Origin: Hortaea werneckii
Lineage: Eukaryota > Ascomycota > Dothideomycetes > Mycosphaerellales > Teratosphaeriaceae
Assembly (NCBI GenBank): GCA_037044905.1
Contig: JBAOKB010000144.1
Location: 372,001-436,000, forward strand
Direction of reading: 5' to 3'
Length of the DNA stretch: 64,000 nucleotides
The translations under genes were made by a program, and so were the position numbers. The notes beneath the pieces are model-generated. The model made no database searches, had not been told where the DNA came from, and saw only the letters and a program-made list of their open reading frames with translations. Shown in pieces: positions 10,808 to 21,692 of this stretch; position 1 is the stretch's first letter, and each line of letters starts with the position of its first letter.

Positions 10808-12114
10808 ACGAGACAGTCTTTTGACTAGAGCGGCCAAAATGGACGGAGTGATTGGAAGAAAGTCTTGTATAAATATGAAAGAGAGAAGAGCGAAAGGAAG
10901 ATCTCAGCTTGATCCTTTTTAAATGACTTGTGTTTGTGTTTGGAAGAGACTAAAATGGGCTTCATTTGTTTGCATGTCATTTTCCCTGACTGCTGGTTAC
11001 GGAATATTCGCCATATCCGCTTGGTGAGCCTATCCAGGTGGAAGTGGGGAGCATGGATCTGTATGGAATAAAGGGATCGCGGAGAGCTGATACGGCGCCT
11101 GTCTCATACTCTTCGGATGGCTTGTGTACACTAAAGTAGTAATTGGTGGCGATAGTATCTTTGGCATGTAACCTCTCTCCACTATTGATACGTTGAACAG
11201 AATAATCGTACACTAATTTTGGGCGCCCTCCAGGCTTTCAGAGTTTCTGTGATATTGGCCTGTCGTGCCTTCCATAACGTAGCAACCAGGCGCGAGTATT
11301 GAACAATGGCGAGAGCGGTTTAGACGCGCGCCTACCTACCTAGACCGAGTGGTCTGGCCTCCATCACTTCCTACTAGTAAGCCTCGTATGCTGGGCGCTT
11401 CGCTAGAATCAATCAATGGATGCATCGAATGTCGGTATTGTGGCGATGCAACCATCTTTCCTTATGATGTCGTCGCGTGGCAAGTGGAGAGAGATGCACA
11501 GCGGTCCGAAGCTGGCGACCGCCGCCTGTTCGAGTGTGGAAGTGGACCCCCCGCTTCGCGCTTGGGAAACACGGACGGGAGTTTGGGAAACTGGCGTCAC
11601 TTGTCTGTCAACCTGTTCACGCTGTCCTACGCTTTCCTCTTGAATTCCCATGCTCGTGTACTGCACCGGATGAAGCTGGGTATTCCTTGATTGTCGTAAG
11701 CATTTGTTGCAGTAATTAGCCGTGACAACACACCACACACGATCTGCGCACGGCCAGCCCGCGAGACGTCATCCCGAAACACCGACTGATTGGACGGACG
11801 ACGACTTGACTGAAAGCACAATTGAGGATGCCTAGAGCAGGCGGCAGATAGGAAGATTGGCTGCGTTTGGGAAAGAGACGATAACAGTGTGAAGCACTCG
11901 GAAACGATCTCGGCAGGTGCATAGCTAGGATTAGGAAGGCACACCACACCGTGCAGGTGTCCAACATCAATCATGCTACCTATGCGGCCGGGCCTGTCGC
12001 GGCAGCTGTCTGCTGTACGTTCCCCCTTGACAGCAACGCCGCGTGAAACTGTGACATTGGCAATACCTCCGATGAGAGTAATGAGACTGATCCGAGACTT
12101 CCACGCAGGCCGCC
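10808..12114. other. Intergenic, possible 5' UTR intron of BRO1
   Basis: A 1.3-kb stretch without a recognised gene. Near its end, GTACGT (about 12015) and CACGCAG just upstream of the BRO1 ATG could delimit a leader intron of about 95 nt. If the ATG at about 11973 were used instead, it would add a short N-terminal exon in frame. I prefer the 12115 start because GCCGCCATG is a strong initiation context. Confidence 0.45.
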
Positions 12115-15100
12115 ATGCAGATCCCGATGCTTTCCACTCCGCTCAAGCAGACCAACGAGATTGACTGGATAACGCCGCTCCGCCACCACATCCGCTCTGC
12201 CTACGCTGACGACCCGGATCGCTACCAAGAGGAGTGTGCCACGCTCAACCGCCTTCGCCAGGATATGCGCGGTGCCGGCAAGGACTCCGCTGCTGGCCGT
12301 GATCTGTTATATCGCTACTACGGTCAGCTCGAGCTGCTTGACCTCCGCTTTCCCGTCGACGAGAATCATATCAAAATCTCTTTTACCTGGTTTGATGCTT
12401 TCACTCATAAGCCAACCAGCCAGTACAGTCTGGCCTACGAGAAGGCCAGCATCATTTTCAATATTTCCGCCGTGCTAAGCTGTCATGCCGCCAATCAAAA
12501 CCGTCATGAGGATACCGGACTGAAGACAGCATATCACTCCTTCCAAGCCAGCGCGGGCATGTTCACCTACATCAACGAGAACTTCCTGCATGCACCGAGC
12601 ACCGATCTGAGTCGCGAGACCGTCAAGACGCTCATCAGCATCATGTTGGCACAGGCCCAGGAAGTCTTCATCGAGAAGCAGGTCTTCGATCAGAAGAAAC
12701 CGGGTCTACTTGCCAAGCTGGCCGCGCAGGCTGCATATCTTTACGCCCAGGCCGTTGAGGGTGTCCAAGACAATGTCGGAAGAGGTGTGTTTGAGCGAGT
12801 CTGGCTGATGGTGGTTCAGATAAAGCAACATCACATGGCGAGCTTAGCTCAGTACTATCAAGCTATCGCCGACTATGAAGCCAATTCGTATGGCCAGAGT
12901 ATAGCACGACTCGAGGCCGCCCAATCGGCCAACAAAGAGGCAACGAAGTTGGCCAACTCCTTTCCAAGCTCTGTCTCCCCGATTCCAACCTCTCTTCCGA
13001 AAGCGGTACAATTCTTGTCGACATGACCAAGAAGCACGGATCAACCATCCAGGAACTGCTCGCAGAATACAACCGCGACAACGACATGATCTATCATCAG
13101 CTGGTGCCATCTGAAAACAACCTCCCAAGCATCCCTAAACTCCCTGCCGCCAAAGCAATTCCCGTTAGCGAACTCTACCAAGGTCAAGATATCCAACGCA
13201 TTATCGGACCAGACATTTTCCAGCGCATCGTGCCTATGAGCGTCACAGAAAGCGCAAGTCTTTACGATGAGGAGAAGGCGAAGCTCATCCGTGCCGAGGC
13301 TGAACGTGTGGAGACCGCAGATGATGAGCTGGCCACTTCACTCGATTATCTCAAGCTACCTGGTAGTTTGAACATCCTCCGCGGCGGTGTGGACCAGGAA
13401 TCCATGGGTGTGGACTCCGAGTTCCGGAATTGGTGCGCGGAACTCTCCGGTCACCAGCCTTTCGGTCCCAACCTTCGAACGATTGCGAGAGGACAAAGGC
13501 TCGATATTAGGGACGCTGGATGGGTGCTCGAAGCAGCTCGACATGGAGGAGAGCGTATGTGAAAAGATGCGGAGCAAATATGGCGGCGAATGGACACAGC
13601 AGCCCTCCATCCGACTGACGTCGACGCTGCGTACGGATGCTCGAAGCTACCGCCAGGCGGTTGAGGAAGCTAGTACAAGCGACGCTCAGCTCTACAGCTC
13701 CTTCCGTCAGTTTGAGGCAGATTTCGATGAAATGCGCTCTGCAGGCGAGACAGACGAGGCGGACGTCTGTACCAGCGCGCAATGATCAAGGCAGGCGCAG
13801 GCAAGGGAAGAGTGCAAATGGAAACGGGATGATGAGTCCTGGCACTGAGGAAGGTAACTTATTGGATGATGACTTTGAGCAGGATGAAGGTCGGGGAAGC
13901 GTGGCGGAGCAGATAGAGAGGATCGAGGAGGTCATGAGGAAGCTGGGTCTGGTCAAGAGGGAAAGAGGACAGGTGCTCAAAGATCTCAAGGAAAAGGTTG
14001 GTTTCGCGTTTTTCTGTTCCCCAGGTCACATCATAGATCAACTGCACCTGGTGAATCGTAGAAGTGCTTGGTCGCTGACTTTGCATCCTCACAGATCCAC
14101 AATGACGATATCTCGAACGTCCTCATCCTCAACAAGAAGGCGGTCTCGAACCAGGAAGCTCAACTGTTCAAGGCAGAGCTGGAGAAGTTCCGTCCGCACC
14201 AAAACAGAATACTGCAGGCGAATCACAAGCAATCTTCTCTTATGAAGGAGCTGACAAGGACGTATAACGATTTGTTGCAGGACAAGCGTGTCAAGGGCGA
14301 GCAGAACAAATACGAGGCCTTCTCGCGCCAGCGTAATACCGTCCTGAACAAGTACCGCAAGGTATATCAGGCTTACTGCGATTTGCAAGCGGGGTTGAGC
14401 AGGGCTCAGCAATTCTACGAAGAAATGCGTGACACGGTCGACAGTCTGAAGAAGAATGTCGAGAGCTTTGTGGAGAACAGGCGAAGTGAGGGCGGACAGT
14501 TGCTCAGCGCCATCGAAGCGAACAAAGGTAGTGGGCAGGAGCGAGAGCAAGCCCGATTGAAAGAGCTCATGGAAAGAATGAGCGTTAGTCCATCTGGCCA
14601 CCATTCTCCGTCCTCTGCAGGGACGCCAGTCCCGGGGATGACACCAACAGCGAGTATGGATGCTCGCCATCGACCTCCGCCCCTGCAACCTCAGCAAAGC
14701 GGTTCAGCCGCGTACCCTGCCCATCCTCCCTACAACCCAGTAGCCAGCCCGCCTATCACCCCGCGTTACCAGCCAAATGGCATGCAGTCTCCGGCGCCAC
14801 ACATGCAATACCAACCTACCCCAACAGCATCATCTGGACAGTTCCAGCAGCCCCAGCAGAGAGGTCCATACAACCCAAATTCCTACGCTGGCACACCCTC
14901 CTCTAACCAGCAGATGACCTCCCCACCCGCTCATCAGCAGTACTTCTCTCCTCCTCCTAACCAGCCATACGGTGGTAGTGGAGCCTTCAGCCAGCAGCCC
15001 CAGCAACAAGCCCCTTCTACAACGCAGTACGGACAGCAGCAACCCTACTACGCTGGCGGTGGCGTAGCTGGAGGAGGCACACCTGGAATGCCTCCACCTG

Positions 15101-15276
15101 GTTGGCAACCGCCTCCGCCTCCGCCAGGCCCCCCTCCAAGCGGTTCTATGATGCAGCAGCCATCGCAGAATGCCTATGGGTATGCCGGAGCAGGGCAGGG
15201 GCAGCAGTATTCGCAACCCCAAGGAGGAAGTGGCGGTGGTGGAGATCCGTGGGCCGGGTTGAATGCTTGGAAGTAG
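12115..15276 (+). CDS. BRO1: ESCRT-associated BRO1 domain protein (frame-disrupted)
   Basis: Homologue of yeast Bro1/ALIX, which acts at endosomes with ESCRT-III and recruits deubiquitination in multivesicular-body sorting. The BRO1 domain starts with PLKQTNEIDWITPLR and runs through QYSLAYEKASIIFNISAVLS; a coiled V-like domain follows (SELYQGQDIQRIIGPDIF, LDMEESVCEKMRSKYG), and the end is Pro/Gln-rich. A 98-nt intron lies at about 13997-14094. The conserved protein needs four frame changes: about 12977-12980 (a C run one base short), 13466-13473 (one extra base), 13764-13768 and 13803-13810 (one base short each). Taken literally the frame stops at 13026. No intron fits these junctions, because conserved residues are continuous across them. 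Confidence 0.85.
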
Positions 15277-16207
15277 TTAGGTCTCTCCATTGATTAGCCC
15301 ATGTGAATGCTGAACAAGTTTCCGGCCGTCGTTTCAAGTCCATTGGTGTTGGCATTCTTCTTCGTAATGGGTAGCTAGTGGCAGGACACCTGGACGACCT
15401 TGCCTCGCCCTCGATGTTCATTCAGCGGAGGTTGTCTTCTTTAGGGCTGGACAAAGATCTGAGACCTGTTTGGTAGCAAGAGTGGATACCAGGGTCCAAT
15501 TGAAGTTCACACACTGTCTGCTGTGCCGCAAGACTGCAGTGGTCGGCGCAACGGGGTAACGAATGAAGCTCCTCCCGGTGCTGTTCCTCCATGCTTTCAA
15601 CACATTTCGCGAGACCGCTGCAAACCTCTTCCAGTACGTCCTTCTATTTCCTCAACTCCTTTCGCAAGATGGGAGTAAAATTGAAGCTCATCTTGTAATA
15701 GCGACCAGTTAGGTAGCGGTGGTAGTTTGGCATTAGCACACTTGATAATAAAGCAGGAAATAAGCTTTCCATTCCGCTTTAAAAACAGCACCGTCGTTGC
15801 TTGGCTGTTGCCGAGTCCCATCGTTACAACCTTCTGGCAAATCAGGATCCCTCTACGCTACTTCCTAGCCCAAGAACCGCCCGTGAGGCTACTCGCCTAT
15901 CACTTCGTCAAGTTACTCCTACAGGCAGCAGACCAAGTCAAGTTATTACTGCAAAACAGACCTATCGTGTAAAGCCGGAAATCTTTGATATTACGTGTGT
16001 GTCGCCAGCTTACGCACCACCCTATCAATCTTTGCGCAGAACCGACACTTCTAGTACTTAATTGAACGCGCTCGCTTGTGGATGGTCAATATCGTCTCGA
16101 ATTGATAGGGATTTGGCACTGAGCGTGGAAAGCACCGCCGTGTTTGCTCCTGGTATCTCCGCGAACAAATCAAATCTGCATCACCAACTGGCGCCGGACC
16201 TTCCATC
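15277..16207. other. Intergenic, no gene seen
   Basis: A 931-bp gap between BRO1 and the small membrane-protein gene. Short open frames at 15727-16061 show no conserved features. Confidence 0.55.
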
Positions 16208-16565
16208 ATGGCGTTTGTAAGCCTCCCCATCTATAGCCTCCAATTGATGTCTAATGATTGAAATTTGACACTGTCCAAAGACGATAGATTCGATCCAATT
16301 CCCACCTCCTTACCGCCTTATCACTCACGCCCTTGTGGCCATTTTTTGTCTACTCGTTGGCTATTACAACTGGAGTCATAATCGACTGCCACATCCATGG
16401 CACTTGCTATTGTACGCCTTTGTCGCCTGTATAGCGTTCGTACCGGATTTCGTCGTCCAGGTACAATCGCACATCCGTGGGTGGATCACGTTTTGTGGGC
16501 GTGTGGATGGCGCGTGTGAAGACTCTTTTAGAGGCAGTGGGAGAGGTGCAGGGGTGAGGGAGTGA
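16208..16565 (+). CDS. Small two-span membrane protein, uncertain gene
   Basis: A tiny first exon (ATG GCG TTT, 16208-16216) is followed by a GTAAGC...CCAAAG intron and an exon from 16281, giving about 97 residues. Two hydrophobic segments are visible: THALVAIFCLLVGYYNW and LLLYAFVACIAFVPDFVV. I do not recognise the family. The 3' end is uncertain: a GTGAGT donor overlaps the stop, so a further exon is possible, but it would run into the opposite-strand zinc-finger gene. Splicing and hydrophobic pattern support a real gene only moderately. Confidence 0.4.
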
Positions 16566-16677
16566 GTTTAAGTCCTCAGGAGAGGGAAACATTATTTTGA
16601 CAGCCATATATTGAATTTTGACATTTGCAACTACCTCAGTTTATCACAGCCTCAAGGCTTTCCAGTTCAGACAGGAG

Positions 16678-17757
16678 TCAGGACTCGCTACTCTGCTGCA
16701 AGGCGGGATCGACGTGCTGATGCTGCTTCTCCATGTGCCTCTTCAAGTGATCGTCTCGATTAAAGCCTTGACAATGATGCTTGCACGTCGTAAATGGGCA
16801 ATAAAACTTCTGCTTGGGATCTTTATTGTGAATTTTCCAGTGTCGTCGTAGGTCTTTGAAGTAGTGAAAGGCTTTGTCACAGGTCTCGCAGATGAACCTT
16901 CGTGGCCTATGGATACGTTGGTGGTGCCTATTGGCTATTAGGATGAATGTGATTTTGTGCTCGAGATACCCATTGCAAGGCTTACCGGAGGTCCTGCAGC
17001 GTTTCGAACCCGAAACCACATCCTTCATTGTCGCAACGGAAAGGCGCAGGCCAGGCCCGCATTTGATCAGGCGTCCGCCGCGCGCTGTGTGATGAACAAG
17101 CCGAGATTGGAGAGCTAGTTCCAGATCTTGAGCGTTGCGGTGTTGGGATTCCCAAAAGGCGCCGGTTGTGTCGAGAGTAAGTTTCGGTACATTGGACTGT
17201 GGATGTTTCCTTGAAGATTCGAAGAACGAAGTGGGCTTGCTGCTGGAATAATAGGTCCACAAGGAGTATTCGCTGACGGTGTAAGTGCAGCGTTCTGAGA
17301 CATATCGGCTGTGGGTGGAGTCATAGCGAGATGGCCATTGATTTGCGCGGGATACGGGTCACGAAGTGCTTGGGCATATGTACGTTCGGATCTGACTCCT
17401 GTATCAGGCTGCAGATGTTGGTTTTCCGGAGGGTAGAAGAGGGACAAGGGACCACTCCGGAGGTACGTGCAGGGTGTCCAGGTCCTGTGAAATATCAACT
17501 CCGGCTACGATGCTCTCTGTACTATTTTCGTCTAGGCCAGGTCTGTCCAATTGTGCAGGCCCACTATGGGCAAAGTCTTCCTGTTCCTCGACATCTTGCA
17601 ATGCGTCGTTCAAATTCCACCCACAACCCGTCTGTGAAGGGTATATGTTGAATGTTTGTGTAAACGATGCAATCTGTTGAGGGTATGTAGGAGTACATGT
17701 CGGGTTGAGGGCGAGGTCCGATGTCTGCGCTCTCAAATTAGCGTCTGTGGATCTCAT
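16678..17757 (-). CDS. C2H2 zinc-finger transcription regulator (three introns)
   Basis: Four exons (17757-17467, 17408-17191, 17114-16986, 16927-16678) join in frame across 58-, 76- and 58-nt introns to give about 295 residues with no frame break. The N-terminal two thirds are Ser/Pro/Gln-rich and probably disordered. The C-terminus holds three C2H2 fingers: FRCDNEGCGFGF...HHQRIH (its last part is created by the third splice), FICETCDKAFHYFKDLRRHWKIH, and FYCPFTTCKHH...HLKRHMEKQH. This resembles other nuclear fungal C2H2 regulators. The KDLRRH signature is shared with the two C2H2 genes at 27-31 kb. Targets are unknown. Confidence 0.8.
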
Positions 17758-19017
17758 CTTGATCTAGACCCGGAATCCTGACCATTATCTCGTGGTACAA
17801 TCTCTCATGTTGCTCGTCTGGCAAAAACGCATCATTCCAAGCACCGACATTGTACGTAGCCTCCTCGAAGAGTGCGGTAAAAGGTGGTGACATTGTATGT
17901 TTGGCTGAAAGGCGGCAAGGATAGTGCGTCGTATATTTGTTGGTAGTAGATTTGAAAGACCGAAGTTGTTTAGAGAGTGTTTATGATGACCTGAATGAAA
18001 CGCAAGTAAACAAGCATGAAACTCTGTCTGCGGGAGGACAACAATGAAGAAGGGTGTTATTGGTAGCAAAACCAAATAGAAGTTAGAAAAGATGCTGTTG
18101 TCTACTTACTTACACTCCATCTTATAAACCACCGTGCTTTGGGGCCGCCCTCAACAAGTGACGTTCGCTGGTGGTGCTGCTAGTCCTCGAGCAGTCTTGG
18201 TAGCAGGCAGCATGAGCCGCAGTCGTAGCTGAGCTGCACGACCCTTCTACGATCCCGCCATCAGAGCCGCAACGAGGGTTCTCCAAATTTAGGATGATCT
18301 GGAGGAATATATACTTTTAAAGGAGAAGAATGCGTAGAATTGGGTTGTTGGATCTTCGTAGCTTTGCGGCTCTCCGTACCTGACGGTCAGGCAGGCTCGT
18401 GAACCATACCTCCGCCTGTACCTGGCCTTGTTCCTCCTGTGACGTGAGAGCTCCAAAAGAGCTTGGGCCTATCTTCGTATCGGAGGTGTGCCTGCTTACA
18501 AGGCTCAGGTCTCCATGCAGGAGAGCAACCGAAAGGGGAATTCTTGAACAAACTTGAGAGCGTCCGTCTTGTTCTGTATCAAATTTTGTGAATTTAGCGC
18601 TTCAGATGTTAAAATTTCTCTTGACACTGTCATGGAATTGCTAGCAATAATAAAGATTGTGAGCACTTTGACCGAGTGACATTGGCGACCACCTGCAGTC
18701 AGTCCTGTAACAACCGGTAACAAGCTGTAAGCGCCCTTGGCAGTGGCAAATCCTCCATTGTGGCGAACTGTCCACGGCCCGTCCCTTAGTCCTGCATACT
18801 GATTGCAGGTGAAGATCAACAACTTGGAGAGTCTAGAGGACTGACATCAAATGATAGCAGCATGTCGAGGCGTTGATTTGCCTACAGGCCATGACGGTAA
18901 TTCGGCGCAGAAGGGAACAGAAGTCAGGACATCGTAGCTGGCTTATTGGCTCAAAATAAAGAGGAGTCGCATCATCCTACTTCGTATTGATTGCAGAACC
19001 TCCGCAAGCGTCTGGAC
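17758..19017. other. Intergenic, no gene seen
   Basis: A 1.26-kb stretch upstream of the zinc-finger gene and downstream of the permease. A short AT-rich patch (about 18308-18322) is present. The open frame at 18505-18822 (minus) has no recognisable features. Confidence 0.55.
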
Positions 19018-20788
19018 TCATGATCGCGACGGTACTGCAACAACGCTTCCTACCCTCATGATCGCAGCAACCTCCTCATCAATCAAAGGACCCTTGTATT
19101 CTTTCCTGCCGCGCACAAAATACCATACGGCACTGAGGATCATGACACCGCCTGTGACGACCACACTGTAGTTCATAGTTGAGGCATCGACTGGCGTCTG
19201 CGCAGGCCACACGCTCCAGAAGATGACAAAGATCATGTAAACGCAGGCGTATGCGTTGTTAATGGTCCCCAGTAATCCAGGAAGATGCCACGGGCCCCAG
19301 ACCAGACGCACGTTAGCGACTCCTTGCGCCCCTATGCCTTCAGAGGACGGCGGGAGTCCTGGGTGTCTCCGTGCTTGATGACAGAAGTGACCTCAGATGG
19401 TGGCAGGTCGTCAACTTCAGTTCCATGCGGCGCGATGTCACCTTTGATGCGATGCCACAGAAGCAAAGCAGCAGGTACAAAGTACGAGCCATAGAAGCCA
19501 GTGATAGTCAAGCTGATAACGTCGTTGAAGGCGGTCGATGAGCCAATGTAAATAAGCGTCAAAAGTGCAGCAAACACAGTGACCAGCAGCACAGCGTTGA
19601 CAGGAATTGCAGTGCGAGGATACACTTTGCTGATGATCCGGGAGAAAGGCAGACCTCGATCTCGCGCAAAACTCCATGTCATCCGGGAAGCGGTCGTCGT
19701 GATACCAATGGAGCAGGCCCAAGTCAAAGCGAGAACGACGGCGGACATCACAGTTGCACCCGCGACATTGCCCACACTGTCGTAGAAGATCTGGATGAAA
19801 GGGAATCCAGTCGCGGTGTTGAGCACGGTCTCGACATCTCCAAGACAGTATAGCGTTGTGACCATCATGATGAAGCCGACGCCACCATTGAAAAGCATTG
19901 CACCGAGGATGGCGCGTGGAATGTTGAGCGCCGCATTCTCGACCTCTTCAGCGAGATGGACGCTTGCATCTGCCCCCACGAAAGTCGCGACGTTCCCAAG
20001 AAAGCCAACACAATATGAAAGCCCTTGGGTTGGCCATCCGCCCTCATTCAGCGAGGTCAACCACACCGAGGCATTCGACCCAATCTCAGGCGTCATAGCC
20101 CACAAAGTGGCAATAATGGCAATAAAGCCAGCCACATGCAGCACCAGAATGAAGACTTCGAATTTAGGCAACCAGGCAGGGATCACCACATTGATGAAAA
20201 TGCAGCCGGCTATGACCGCCCACGTCAACAGCGTGCCTTGCCACATCTTGTCATCGTAGTTCGGATAATCCAAGATCATGATCCCTTGGATGATCGTCCC
20301 GGCGAACAGGGTCTCAGTGGCTACCGTTGCTACCCATGCCAGGCTCGTTAGCCAGCCAATGACGTAGCTGAAGACAGTTTTGTAGTTCGTAGGAGCTAGC
20401 ATATACTGCAGATGGTCAGGAATGGACATGGTATTGCATCTTTGCATAAATCACTTACAACCCAATAGTATTGTCCTCCTGAGATCGGTGCCAGGCTCGC
20501 CAGCTCTGAGACGACTGTGTACACGCTCAGGGTACTAGACCAGGCAATGATGAAGCCGTAGACAGCACCAGCAGGCCCGCCATTTTCGAATGCTTCGTTG
20601 AATAGGGCAAGCACCGTTTCCCACGTGATAAGCTCGCAAGCTGCGAAGGCGAAGAGGGACAGGAATGAAAAGCGTCGCTTTAGCACCTGTTTCTTGCCTA
20701 GCTGAGCAAGCGTCGAGGCGTCACCCTGCTTGCCGCTGCTCGGTTCGCCTGGACTAGGCGTAGCAGGGTGAGTCTTGGAGATTGCCAT
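19018..20788 (-). CDS. APC-family amino acid/choline permease (3' frame uncertain)
   Basis: A fungal permease of the amino acid/choline (GABA permease/HNM1-like) group, presumably in the plasma membrane. Exon 1 is 20788-20459. A 53-nt GTAAGT...CTGCAG intron leads to exon 2 at 20405. The protein shows FSFLSLFAFAACELITWE, the SELASLAPISGGQYYWV motif, multiple membrane spans and FARDRGLPFSRIISKVYPRTAIPVNA. The frame meets a stop at 19332, but the conserved end (RLVWGPWHLPGLLGTINNAYA, then MNYSVVVTGGVM) continues in another frame to 19018. Either one base is missing near 19333, or a 110-nt intron with a weak GTGACA donor removes the loop. The substrate cannot be told from sequence. Confidence 0.82.
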
Positions 20789-21692
20789 GGTGCCAAGTCT
20801 TGAGTAGGCGCGGAAAGCTTGTGGGAGCTTGGTATGCAGGTCGGTTTCCTGGCTTCAAGCCAAGTGATGGCAATTGCAACTTCTTGTGTCTCGACAGGGC
20901 AGATGGTGAAGATTTTGCTTTGGGTGACAATGCGCCAGTGTAGCCACTTCAATAGATGGCCTTCAGCAGGAGAGCAAAGAACTCGGTTACGAAAGACATA
21001 GGCGGCGAAGAAAACAATTTCTCTTGGGATGCTAGACTGGACTGCAGGTGTGTGGTCCGCAGTGTGGCCGTAAGCGAGGGAGATGAGGTGAGTTGCACAA
21101 AAAAATAAGGGCGGGAGATAGAGAGCAGAAGATGGCATTTGATAGGTAGAGACATTAGCGTGAGGTCACCAAACTGACTTTGCCGTATGGGTCGGTCGAA
21201 AGCATCGACCTCGGCAGCCATTATTGCAGGAAGATTAACCGTCGCTATTGCAGTTGTTGATAATCGGTCTTGCGGACTCTTTATGTTTCGTTTCGTTTAA
21301 TCAGCGACAAACATCTTCGCTGTCAACATCGTTACGCCATCGGTCTGTAGATCCCATGTGTAGATGTTGCTACGCTGTTGAAGAAGGTGTCGGGTCTGCG
21401 GAGGACTCCATGGGCTCGGAAGTGGAGTTGAAAAAGTCGGTGGCCAATGCGAACACGGAGAAACCATCTCGGCTACTTCCGTTTGTGTCTCGTTCCGTTC
21501 AATGGCACAACCGGTACGTAGATTACACACATGGCGAACACGTGCATAACAGCGTGGGATCTCGTGGCCCCTAGTTAAACACAAAAGCATATCACAGCTG
21601 ATTTCTTTGAGAAATCGCTACGTTCTCAGTACGGCTCAAACGGCTTCGATATATAGGCATGTTTCAGACCAGCTCCTAGATAACATGGCACG
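20789..21692. other. Intergenic between permease promoter and RAD4 3' end
   Basis: A 904-bp gap. The permease promoter lies at its left and the RAD4 terminator region at its right. No coding exon seen. Confidence 0.55.

Noticed and set aside
12977..13810. Programmed ribosomal frameshifting in BRO1
   Set aside because: Four shifts of differing direction in one gene, and similar breaks in unrelated neighbours, do not fit a programmed mechanism.
16995..17015. GGTTCGAA-like tRNA B-box
   Set aside because: It lies within a zinc-finger exon and no cloverleaf or A-box accompanies it.
16678..17757. Apparent frameshifts in the first C2H2 gene
   Set aside because: Each frame change is explained by a GT-AG intron (58, 76 and 58 nt) with the right phase, so this gene counts as intact.
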